A stretch of 64,000 nt of DNA from GH45 sp046704385. GTDB lineage: Bacteria; Bacteroidota; Bacteroidia; Bacteroidales; SZUA-534. Where the stretch lies: the NCBI GenBank assembly GCA_046704385.1, contig JBJKSB010000018.1, positions 1 to 64,000 on the forward strand, given 5' to 3'. Shown here in pieces: positions 53,445 through 61,705 of this stretch. Position numbers and translations under genes: made by a program. The notes under the pieces were generated by a model. The model did no database searches. It was not told the DNA's origin and saw only the letters and a list, made by a program, of their open reading frames with translations. Positions within the stretch are counted from its first letter, which is position 1. Each line of letters begins with the position of its first letter.

Positions 53445-54374
53445 ATGGATACTACAACAAAATTTTATCGATTAATTGCTTTTGGGTTGGCTGCCATTGG
53501 TGTAATATTTTTTTCAGCCAAAGCCATCATGGTTAAAATGGCATACAATTATCATATTGACACAGTCTCATTATTATTAATCAGAATGGGTATTTCACTT
53601 CCATTCTACCTGTTAATTGCCAGTATTGAGAGTTACCGAAAGCGTAAAAACAAACTTCAATTAAAAGATTATGGTATGCTGGTTATCCTTGGGATTTTGG
53701 GATATTACCTGGCCAGTTTTTTTGATTTTAGTGGATTAAATTATGTAACAGCCAGTATCGAAAGGCTAATATTATTTGTATATCCAACCCTTGTGGTTAT
53801 CATATCTGCTGTTTTTCTGAAAAAGCCTGTAAATCTTCAGCAAATAATAGCGGTTGGTATAACTTATCTAGGGGTTTTTGTGGCCTTTTATAAGTATTCG
53901 GTACATGCGGGAGTGAATACTAACATCTCGTTAGGAGCCGTGCTTATTTTTGGTAGTGCCTTAACCTATTCAGTTTATTTGGTGGGAAGCGGCAACATAA
54001 TTCCACGTATCGGGTCAATAAGGTTTACGAGTTATGTCATGATTATATCTTGTTTAGCAGTGCTTTTACATTATTCGATTGACAAAACAGCAAATGTTTT
54101 TATTTATCCCAAACAAGTTTACTGGTTAGGTCTGGGAATGGCCTTTGTAAGTACTATTATTCCTTCATTTATGCTGTCAGAAGCGATCAGGAGAATTGGA
54201 GCAACCAATGTAGCCATTGTGGGTAGTATTGGACCCATCAGCACTATAATTATGGCATCATTTTTTTTGAATGAAACCATAACTTCATTCCAGCTTTTGG
54301 GGACTTTTATTGTAATAATAGGGGTACTTACGGTTGCCCTGACCAAGAAGAAACAAATAAACAAAAAAGCATAA
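53445..54374 (+). CDS. EamA/DMT-superfamily permease
   Basis: 309 residues with ten predicted membrane helices in two homologous EamA halves. Marker segments are FFSAKAIMVKMAYNYHID at the start of half 1, GLNYVTASIERLILFVYPTLVVI, and in half 2 RRIGATNVAIVGSIGPISTI followed by FLNETITSFQLLGTFIVIIGV. DMT carriers of this type export or import metabolites, often amino acids or nucleotide-related compounds; the substrate cannot be told from sequence. The upstream Trp-codon leader would point to an aromatic amino acid, which is speculative. Confidence 0.88.
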   Translation: MDTTTKFYRLIAFGLAAIGVIFFSAKAIMVKMAYNYHIDTVSLLLIRMGISLPFYLLIASIESYRKRKNKLQLKDYGMLVILGILGYYLASFFDFSGLNYVTASIERLILFVYPTLVVIISAVFLKKPVNLQQIIAVGITYLGVFVAFYKYSVHAGVNTNISLGAVLIFGSALTYSVYLVGSGNIIPRIGSIRFTSYVMIISCLAVLLHYSIDKTANVFIYPKQVYWLGLGMAFVSTIIPSFMLSEAIRRIGATNVAIVGSIGPISTIIMASFFLNETITSFQLLGTFIVIIGVLTVALTKKKQINKKA

Positions 54375-54438
54375 CAAAAATTACAAGTTGCATAGCAAGC
54401 CACAAATTTGTTTCTTTGCGCATCAAAAAAAATTAGCA

Positions 54439-55725
54439 ATGAATTATAAAAGATTATTTCTGTTAGCAACTATTTGCATTTTGACTGTAACTATAACTGT
54501 AGCACAAAAAGCTAAACCTCTGAAAACCAAAGAGGAATTAAAAAATGAAAAAGTTTACCGATCATGGTCGGAAGCTATGGCCAATAAAAAAAGGGTTTAT
54601 ATTCTGAACCTCGATAATAAAGGATTAAAGGAAATACCTGCCAAAATTGCGAAACTTAAAAATTTGCAGGAGCTATATTTACGCAGTAATAAATTAAGCA
54701 GCCTGCCATCTGAATTATTTCAACTTACTAATTTGCAGGTTCTGGCATTGGGTGAAAATCAATTTTCAGAAATTCCTGTCGGTATTTTTTCATTAAAAAA
54801 CCTTGAACGACTTGATTTATTTAATAACTCAATTTCCATAGTTCCGGCTGATATTTCAAAATTGCAAAAGCTGAAATCGCTCGATTTAAGTTGGAATATG
54901 GTAGCCAGTTTGCCTGACGAACTTGGAGGTTTGAAAGATTTGGAAAGGTTAATTCTTGATAAAAACCAGTTAACAGAATTACCGGAATCGGTAGGTAATC
55001 TGACTAAGATTAAAGAATTAAAATTGTCTGAAAACCAATTGACTAAATTGCCTGATAATATCGGTAATTTGGTATTACTGCCTGAATTAAACGTCGAAAA
55101 AAATTCACTCACCAGTATACCTGCATCCATTGGAAATTGTAAGGCACTTACTAAATTAAACCTAAGCCAGAACAAGCTGACTAAAATTCCTGATGAGTTG
55201 GGTCTGTTAATAAATCTTGAGGAGTTAAATCTTTCAAATAATCTGATTAAACAAGTAACGGGGAATAGTATTAATCTGCCAAAAGTTAAAACAATGGATT
55301 TAAGTCTGAACAAGATATCGTCATTTACAGGCAATATGGGAGAATTAAACCAGCTTGAATTTCTCGATATTTCAGTGAATGCATTATCATCTTTACCCTC
55401 AAATATTGGTTATGCAAGTCATTTAAAAGTACTTTATTTAAATAGAAACAGAATTAGCAGGGTTGATGGAAATATAAATAAATTAACAGAATTGCAGGAA
55501 CTTGATCTTTCCGATAATCAGATTGAAAAAGTTGACAAATCGTTAGCCAACCTTATAAATCTCAAAAAACTAAACCTTAATAACAATCAATTGCTGTATT
55601 TAAATAAGCAATTAGCCGGAATGAAATCACTTGAGGAACTTGATATTGAACATAATCCTAAGCTTAATGATTTCCAGAAACAACAGATTAAGAAATTCTT
55701 TCCGCATGTTTCAATACATTTTTAG
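54439..55725 (+). CDS. Exported leucine-rich-repeat protein
   Basis: 428 residues from ATG 54439, which directly begins a signal peptide (LFLLATICILTVTITVAQ); the 17-codon longer frame starts at a TTG and has no signal. From about residue 55 to the end there are roughly sixteen 23-residue LRRs of the bacterial type (LxxLPxxIxxLxxLxxLxLxxN), e.g. LKNLQELYLRSNKLSSLPSE. A few repeats are irregular (IKQVTGNSINLPKVKTMDLS). LRR proteins mediate protein binding; the partner is unknown. No sorting domain or membrane anchor is visible, so it is probably periplasmic. Confidence 0.88.
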   Translation: MNYKRLFLLATICILTVTITVAQKAKPLKTKEELKNEKVYRSWSEAMANKKRVYILNLDNKGLKEIPAKIAKLKNLQELYLRSNKLSSLPSELFQLTNLQVLALGENQFSEIPVGIFSLKNLERLDLFNNSISIVPADISKLQKLKSLDLSWNMVASLPDELGGLKDLERLILDKNQLTELPESVGNLTKIKELKLSENQLTKLPDNIGNLVLLPELNVEKNSLTSIPASIGNCKALTKLNLSQNKLTKIPDELGLLINLEELNLSNNLIKQVTGNSINLPKVKTMDLSLNKISSFTGNMGELNQLEFLDISVNALSSLPSNIGYASHLKVLYLNRNRISRVDGNINKLTELQELDLSDNQIEKVDKSLANLINLKKLNLNNNQLLYLNKQLAGMKSLEELDIEHNPKLNDFQKQQIKKFFPHVSIHF

Positions 55726-55859
55726 ATTTTTTATAATTTATAACGGTTAGAGGTGAATCATCGTTTTTAACTCTTTTCTGATTCAAAGCTTTTGTAACAA
55801 ACTAAAACGATTAAATTGAGTATTGAATAACAATATCATAAATTTTGTAGATATTAACT

Positions 55860-55888
55860 TTTGGTTTGTAAATATTTTAGTAATTTTG
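55860..55888 (+). promoter_or_regulatory. Promoter (TTTG-N17-TAATTTTG) upstream of aconitase
   Basis: Both boxes match the Bacteroidota consensus with 17-bp spacing. A transcript would start near 55894. Confidence 0.65.
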
Positions 55889-55893
55889 CTACC

Positions 55894-55993
55894 AAATAAT
55901 AAGCGATAGATTATTTAAAACAGATATGATATTACTAATTCGTTTTTGTTTGTTTTGGTTTAAAAGCGTCAGAATATATCGACGCTTTTTTTT
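55894..55993 (+). ncRNA. Candidate small RNA or attenuated leader upstream of acn
   Basis: Promoter and terminator bracket about 100 nt. Near its 5' end AAATAAT/ATTATTT (55894-55916) form a 7-bp stem with loop AAGCGATAG; a T-rich single-stranded middle follows, then the terminator. A 26-codon frame from ATG 55926 (MILLIRFCLFWFK...) runs through the terminator but lacks a ribosome-binding site. It could be a stand-alone sRNA or the prematurely terminated leader of aconitase. Confidence 0.45.
55962..55993 (+). terminator. Intrinsic terminator about 400 bp before aconitase
   Basis: AAAAGCGTC pairs with GACGCTTTT around a 10-nt loop, with a continuous run of eight T's. No annotated gene ends nearby on this strand other than the LRR gene 237 bp upstream, so it most likely ends the transcript starting near 55894. 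Confidence 0.85.
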
Positions 55994-56397
55994 GTCCTGT
56001 CCTTAACCCGAAATAAAACAAAAATTAAAACCTCTTGTAAAACATAATATTTAAAAAAATATTGAATTTTATTGTAACAGCTTTAAACACTGCACTTTTA
56101 TTCGTAACTTTAAAGGAAATACGGTCAGATATAATATTATTCGCTTTTTCTATATAAAAAATAATTTAAAAATATATTTTAAATTTTATGTTATAGTATA
56201 ATTTAGCGGTGGTTTTCGTTAGTTTGGAGATTAAAATGATATTCATCATTTCATTTATTGATTTTTGACGAAAATATTTAAAAGTTTGATTTAGATGAAA
56301 AATTATGATTTTTTATAGTTAGGTTATTCTTCACAATTGTTACTGAATCAATTTCAAATTATAGGAAAAAAATAAAAAATAAATAAAACAATTTAAC

Positions 56398-58665
56398 ATG
56401 CTATTCGATTTAAACGTTATTGAGAGATTTTATGCCGGTTTTCCCGAGAAGGTTGAAAAGGCCAGAAAAAATCTTAATAGACCATTAACATTAAGTGAGA
56501 AAATATTGTACGCTCACCTTTCAGATGAAGCTGAACAAAAAGCTTATAAAAGGGGAGAAGACTATGTATTATTCAATCCTGACAGAGTTGCCATGCAGGA
56601 TGCTACAGCCCAAATGGCTTTGTTGCAATTTATGCAGGCTGGCAAAAGCAAGGCAGCTGTACCATCAACAGTTCATGCCGATCATCTTATCCAGGCAAAA
56701 GAAGGCTCGATTCAGGATTTAAAAACAGCGAATGTAACTAATAAAGAGGTTTACGAGTTTTTAGGCTCTGTTTCCAATAAATATGGAATTGGATTCTGGA
56801 AAGCCGGAGCAGGAATTATTCATCAGGTGGTTTTGGAAAATTATGCTTTTCCGGGTGGAATGATGATAGGTACCGACTCACATACGGTAAATGCCGGTGG
56901 TTTAGGTATGATAGCCGTTGGAGTTGGGGGTGCCGATGCGGTGGATGTTATGGCAGGAATGCCGTGGGAACTTAAAATGCCTAAATTAATTGGGGTTAAG
57001 TTGACGGGAAAACTAAACGGATGGACAGCTCCAAAAGATATTATTTTAAAAGTAGCCGGATTATTAACTGTAAAAGGAGGAACCGGTTGTATTGTTGAAT
57101 ATTTTGGCGAAGGAGCTAACTCACTTTCAGCAACAGGTAAAGGAACCATCTGTAATATGGGTGCTGAAATAGGTGCAACAACTTCTAATTTTAGCTACGA
57201 CGAAAGCATGGAAAGATATCTTCGTGCAACGGGTAGAGAAAAGGTAGCTGATTTGGCAAATGCCTGTAAAGCTGATTTGTCCAGTGACGCTGAGGTTTAT
57301 GCAAATCCTGAAAAATATTATGATCAATTGATTGAAATCGACCTGGATAAACTGGAACCCCATTTAAATGGTCCGTTCTCACCAGACAGAGCTACTTCAG
57401 TTTCTGAAATGAAAGAAGCAGCCGTGGCTAACGGATTCCCATTAGAAGTAGAATGGGGCTTAATTGGTTCTTGTACCAACTCTTCTTACGAAGATTTATC
57501 TAGAGCAGCCTCCATTGCTAACCAGGCCATTGAAAAAGGATTGAAATTTAAAGCTGATTTAGGTATTAATCCAGGTTCTGAGCAGGTTCGCTATACTGCC
57601 GAACGCGATGGACTTTTAAAAACTTTTGTAGAATCGGATGCTACGGTATTTACCAATGCTTGTGGTCCATGTATTGGCCAGTGGGCACGTCCGGGTGCTG
57701 AAAAGGAGGAGAAAAACTCGATTGTTCATTCTTTCAACCGGAATTTTGCCAAGCGTGCCGATGGTAACCCCAATACGTATGCATTTGTAGCTTCACCCGA
57801 GATGGTAACAGCCATTGCACTTGCCGGAAGATTAGATTTTAACCCCATAACGGATACCTTAAAAAATGATAAAGGAGAAGAGGTTAAATTAGATCCGCCC
57901 ACAGGTTGGGAACTTCCTGAAAAAGGTTTTGCTTTTAAAGATAATGGATATCAGGCTCCGGCTGAAGATGGTTCAGATGTTGAAGTGGTAGTTGATCCAA
58001 ATTCTGATCGTCTGCAGTTATTAACGCCTTTCCTTGAGTGGGATGGTGAAAATATCATGGGAGCAAAATTGTTGATCAAAGCTAAAGGAAAATGCACCAC
58101 TGACCATATCAGTATGGCCGGACCATGGTTGAAATTCCGCGGACATCTCGATAACATTTCAAATAATATGTTGATAGGAGCAGTGAACGCTTTTACCGAT
58201 AAAACCAATTCAGTGTTGGATTTAGAGAGCAGCGAATACATGAAAGTTCCTGATTTGGCACGTAAAATAAAGACTGCCGGAGGCGCATCTATTGTAATAG
58301 GAGATGAAAATTATGGCGAAGGTTCTTCAAGAGAACACGCTGCCATGGAGCCAAGACATCTGGGTGTTAGAGCAGTTATCGTGAAATCATTTGCACGTAT
58401 TCACGAAACCAACCTGAAAAAACAAGGTATGTTAGGGTTGACTTTTAACGATGCCAGTGATTATGATAAAATTAAAGAAAATGATACATTCGATTTAATG
58501 GGATTGACCGAATTCGCACCAGGAAGTCAGTTTACCCTTGTTATCAATCATCAGGATGGTTCGAAAGAAGAAATAAAATTGAACCATACCTATAATAATA
58601 CACAAATTGCATGGTTTAAGGCGGGTAGTGCGCTTAATTTAATTCGTAAAATGTCAAATAAGTAA
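56398..58665 (+). CDS. acn: Aconitate hydratase
   Basis: 755 residues, of the mitochondrial-type aconitase clade. It interconverts citrate and isocitrate with a [4Fe-4S] cluster. Cluster cysteines lie in IGSCTNSSYEDL and TNACGPCIGQW; substrate and active-site blocks are GTDSHTVNAGGLGMIAVGVGG and GDENYGEGSSREHAAMEPR (swivel domain, catalytic Ser). First of three TCA genes in order: icd starts 6 bp after its stop. The long AT-rich leader, with a terminator some 400 bp upstream, suggests regulated expression. Confidence 0.96.
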   Translation: MLFDLNVIERFYAGFPEKVEKARKNLNRPLTLSEKILYAHLSDEAEQKAYKRGEDYVLFNPDRVAMQDATAQMALLQFMQAGKSKAAVPSTVHADHLIQAKEGSIQDLKTANVTNKEVYEFLGSVSNKYGIGFWKAGAGIIHQVVLENYAFPGGMMIGTDSHTVNAGGLGMIAVGVGGADAVDVMAGMPWELKMPKLIGVKLTGKLNGWTAPKDIILKVAGLLTVKGGTGCIVEYFGEGANSLSATGKGTICNMGAEIGATTSNFSYDESMERYLRATGREKVADLANACKADLSSDAEVYANPEKYYDQLIEIDLDKLEPHLNGPFSPDRATSVSEMKEAAVANGFPLEVEWGLIGSCTNSSYEDLSRAASIANQAIEKGLKFKADLGINPGSEQVRYTAERDGLLKTFVESDATVFTNACGPCIGQWARPGAEKEEKNSIVHSFNRNFAKRADGNPNTYAFVASPEMVTAIALAGRLDFNPITDTLKNDKGEEVKLDPPTGWELPEKGFAFKDNGYQAPAEDGSDVEVVVDPNSDRLQLLTPFLEWDGENIMGAKLLIKAKGKCTTDHISMAGPWLKFRGHLDNISNNMLIGAVNAFTDKTNSVLDLESSEYMKVPDLARKIKTAGGASIVIGDENYGEGSSREHAAMEPRHLGVRAVIVKSFARIHETNLKKQGMLGLTFNDASDYDKIKENDTFDLMGLTEFAPGSQFTLVINHQDGSKEEIKLNHTYNNTQIAWFKAGSALNLIRKMSNK

Positions 58666-58671
58666 TATAAC

Positions 58672-59892
58672 ATGTCTACACAAAAAATAACAATTCAAAA
58701 CGGAAAACTAAATGTACCAAACAACCCGGTAATTCCTTTTATTGAAGGTGATGGTACAGGGCCCGATATCTGGGCCGCATCAGTAAAAGTTTTTGACGCA
58801 GCAATTGCAAAGGCTTATAACGGAGATAAAAAAATTGAATGGAAAGAAGTATTAGCAGGTGAGAAAGCATTTAATGCCACAGGCGAATGGTTACCTCAGG
58901 CTACTTTGGATACCATTGATGAATACCTGGTGGCTATTAAGGGCCCTTTGACTACCCCGATTGGAGGTGGCATCCGGTCATTAAATGTGGCTTTACGCCA
59001 GATGCTTGATCTGTATACCTGCCTTCGTCCGGTACGCTATTATACCGGAGTTCCTTCACCGGTAAAAGATCCAACTACAACCGATATGGTAATTTTCCGA
59101 GAAAACTCTGAAGATATTTATGCCGGAATTGAGTGGTTAAATGGAACCCCGGAAGTAGAAAAAGTTAAGAAGTTTTTAATCGAGGAAATGGGTGTTACAA
59201 AGATCCGCTTCCCCGAATCAACTTCCATTGGAATTAAACCTGCCTCAAAAGAAGGTACTGAACGTTTAGTAAGGGCTGCAATTCAGTATGCAATTGATCA
59301 TAAGCGACCTTCAGTAACCATTGTTCACAAAGGCAATATCATGAAATTCACCGAAGGTGGTTTCCGTGATTGGGGTTACCAACTTGCTAAAAACGAATTT
59401 GGTGCGGTTGATTATGAAGGGGGTCCATGGCAAATTATCGATAAAGACGGACACAAAATCATTATAAAGGATGTTATTGCTGATGCTTTTCTTCAGCAAA
59501 TACTGACCCGTCCCGCTGAATATTCTGTTATTGCAACAATGAACCTTAACGGCGATTATATTTCAGATGCTTTAGCTGCAATTGTAGGTGGAATTGGAAT
59601 TGCACCAGGAGCAAATATCAACTATGTAACAGGGCATGCAATTTTTGAAGCTACACATGGTACCGCACCTAAATATGCTAATTTAGATAAGGTAAATCCG
59701 GGGTCTTTAATTCTATCTGGCGTACTCATGCTGGAATATATGGGATGGCAGGAAGCTGCTGACCTTATCGTTAAAGGACTTGAGTCTGCAATTTCGCAAA
59801 AAAGAGTTACTTATGATTTTCATCGTTTGATGGAAGGGGCAACCCTTTTAAAATGCAGCGAATTTGGAGATGCCATTATAGAAAATATGTAA
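58672..59892 (+). CDS. icd: NADP-dependent isocitrate dehydrogenase
   Basis: 406 residues, E. coli Icd type. Substrate loop GGGIRSLNVALRQMLDLYTCLRPVRYY contains the Ser equivalent to E. coli Ser113, and FRENSEDIYAGIEW is the next signature. NADP specificity is indicated by GTAPKYANLDKVNPG (Lys-Tyr and Val) and TYDFHRLM (Tyr and Arg), all five positions matching NADP-enzymes. It makes 2-oxoglutarate, CO2 and NADPH. Whether it is phosphoregulated as in E. coli is unknown; no aceK is seen. It lies 6 bp downstream of acn and 60 bp upstream of gltA. Confidence 0.95.
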   Translation: MSTQKITIQNGKLNVPNNPVIPFIEGDGTGPDIWAASVKVFDAAIAKAYNGDKKIEWKEVLAGEKAFNATGEWLPQATLDTIDEYLVAIKGPLTTPIGGGIRSLNVALRQMLDLYTCLRPVRYYTGVPSPVKDPTTTDMVIFRENSEDIYAGIEWLNGTPEVEKVKKFLIEEMGVTKIRFPESTSIGIKPASKEGTERLVRAAIQYAIDHKRPSVTIVHKGNIMKFTEGGFRDWGYQLAKNEFGAVDYEGGPWQIIDKDGHKIIIKDVIADAFLQQILTRPAEYSVIATMNLNGDYISDALAAIVGGIGIAPGANINYVTGHAIFEATHGTAPKYANLDKVNPGSLILSGVLMLEYMGWQEAADLIVKGLESAISQKRVTYDFHRLMEGATLLKCSEFGDAIIENM

Positions 59893-59952
59893 TCGAACTG
59901 TTTCGATGTGATGAAAATTCACAAAATTCATAACCTTTAAATTTTAGAACCT

Positions 59953-61260
59953 ATGTCAAAACTAAAAGAAAGATTGGCCCAGAAAATTGAAGAACAAAGG
60001 CCAAGGACAACCAAACTACTAAAAGAGTATTCAGAAGTTAAATTAGGAGATGTCACCATAGGTCAGGCCATTGGAGGAGGTAGAGGAGTAAAGATGCTTG
60101 TAACTGACATTTCTTATCTTGATCCTATGGAGGGGATTAGGTTCAGAGGATTTACCATCCCTGAAGTACTTGCTAAATTACCAAAGCAAAAAGGCAAAGA
60201 ATATCCCTCAATTGAATCATTTTGGTGGTTATTAATGACTGGCGAAATTCCTTCAGAAGAGGAGGCTGCTGCCGTTCGTGATGAGTTTAATACCAAGAAA
60301 ATTATCCCACAGTATGTAATTGAACTTATCAGAAAAATACCGCGTGATACACATCCAATGACCATTTTCTCAGCTGCAGTACTTGCTATGCAACGGGAAT
60401 CAAAATTTGCACGGAAGTATAAAGTGGGCATACATAAAAATGATTATTGGCAACCTATGTATGATGATGCGGTTGAATTAATGGCTAAGCTACCGTCAAT
60501 TGCAGCATACATATACAGAATGAAGTACAGGAACGATACACTTATTGCTCCCGATTATTCTCTTGATATTGGTGGTAACTTTGCTCATATGATGGGTATT
60601 GATGAACCTTTTGACGATGTTGCCCGTCTTTATTTCCTTCTGCATTCCGATCATGAATCAGGAAATGCATCAGCTCATACCACACACCTTGTAGCATCAA
60701 CACTTTCCGATGTATATTATTCACTTTCAGCAGGTTTGAATGCTTTGGCAGGTCCTTTACACGGACTGGCAAACCAGGAAGTACTGCGTTGGTTACAGGA
60801 TGTAATACAAAAACTGGGTGGTCAGGAGCCCACCGAGGAATTAATGAAGCAATTTGTTTGGGATACACTTAACGGAGGTCAGGTAATTCCTGGATTCGGA
60901 CATGCTGTTTTGCGTAAAACAGACCCAAGGTACGAAGCTCAAAGACAATTTTGTCTGAAGCACTTACCTGATGATAAAATATTTAAGTATGTAAGTATGC
61001 TTTACAATGTGGTGCCTGACATTTTGGTTGAACAAGGTAAAGCCAAAAACCCATGGCCTAATGTTGATGCACAATCTGGTGCTTTACTTTATCATTTCGG
61101 GATTAAAGAATATGACTTTTATACTGTTATGTTCGGTGTTGGCCGTGCAATGGGCGTTTTGTCAAATATAATTTGGGATCGCGCACTTGGATATCCGTTA
61201 GAAAGGCCAAAATCATTAACTACCTCAATGCTTGAAGAAATAGCAAAGAATAGTAAATAA
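59953..61260 (+). CDS. gltA: Citrate synthase
   Basis: 435 residues, resembling the eukaryotic-like/type I dimeric citrate synthases rather than the hexameric E. coli GltA. Catalytic blocks: LHSDHESGNASAHTTHLV (His), LAGPLHGLANQEVLRWL (His) and IPGFGHAVLRKTDPRYEAQ (His/Arg), with the catalytic Asp near ILVEQGKAKNPWPNVDAQSG. Condenses oxaloacetate and acetyl-CoA, feeding aconitase encoded two genes upstream. The three-gene block covers the first three TCA steps and ends in a strong terminator. Confidence 0.95.
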   Translation: MSKLKERLAQKIEEQRPRTTKLLKEYSEVKLGDVTIGQAIGGGRGVKMLVTDISYLDPMEGIRFRGFTIPEVLAKLPKQKGKEYPSIESFWWLLMTGEIPSEEEAAAVRDEFNTKKIIPQYVIELIRKIPRDTHPMTIFSAAVLAMQRESKFARKYKVGIHKNDYWQPMYDDAVELMAKLPSIAAYIYRMKYRNDTLIAPDYSLDIGGNFAHMMGIDEPFDDVARLYFLLHSDHESGNASAHTTHLVASTLSDVYYSLSAGLNALAGPLHGLANQEVLRWLQDVIQKLGGQEPTEELMKQFVWDTLNGGQVIPGFGHAVLRKTDPRYEAQRQFCLKHLPDDKIFKYVSMLYNVVPDILVEQGKAKNPWPNVDAQSGALLYHFGIKEYDFYTVMFGVGRAMGVLSNIIWDRALGYPLERPKSLTTSMLEEIAKNSK

Positions 61261-61705
61261 TTTAAAAGCTCCTCATTGAGGAGCTTTTTTTATTCAAATT
61301 TTAAAATATTTATGTTAAATACCCAAACCATTTTTACAAATAATTGCAGCAAAGATAACCGTTACTCTTAACCGCTTTTTTGATCTTTCTTTTTCAACTT
61401 TCCCTATCATTCTTCTTTAAAGAATTCTATTTATTCAGCAGTCATCAGCATTTGAGTGTTTTTAAGTGGTAAAATTCTTATAAATTTAATATGCTGTATA
61501 ACAGACAAATAGAAATTTTAGTTAACAAATTGTTAAAGTTTTGATTATTTTTTGCAACTTATAACACAGAGCGGCTCTATTTTTTTTATATCTTAGAATC
61601 CAATTTTTAATGGGGTGTGGTATGATTGTGTAGTAGGACTATATCATCATATTATAAAGGAAACAATAAACACCAAAGTGTAGCTATTTAATATTTTATT
61701 AGGGT
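61261..61705. other. 445-bp region between gltA and the FAS1 lipoprotein
   Basis: It contains the gltA terminator, then AT-rich DNA with a small inverted repeat (TTAACAAATTGTTAA near 61523) and no gene-like frame. No consensus TAnnTTTG promoter was found before the FAS1 gene, which may therefore use another sigma factor. Confidence 0.55.
61264..61292 (+). terminator. gltA intrinsic terminator
   Basis: AAAAGCTCCTC pairs with GAGGAGCTTTT around a 3-nt loop, continuing into a T run; it begins 4 bp after the gltA stop. Confidence 0.92.

Larger units (their letters stand above)
55726..56397. other. 672-bp region upstream of aconitase
   Basis: This is the largest non-coding stretch in the window. 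It contains a strong promoter (55860-55888), a predicted 100-nt RNA ending in an intrinsic terminator at 55993, and then about 400 bp of very AT-rich DNA with no recognisable gene or further TAnnTTTG element before the aconitase ATG. Confidence 0.65.
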
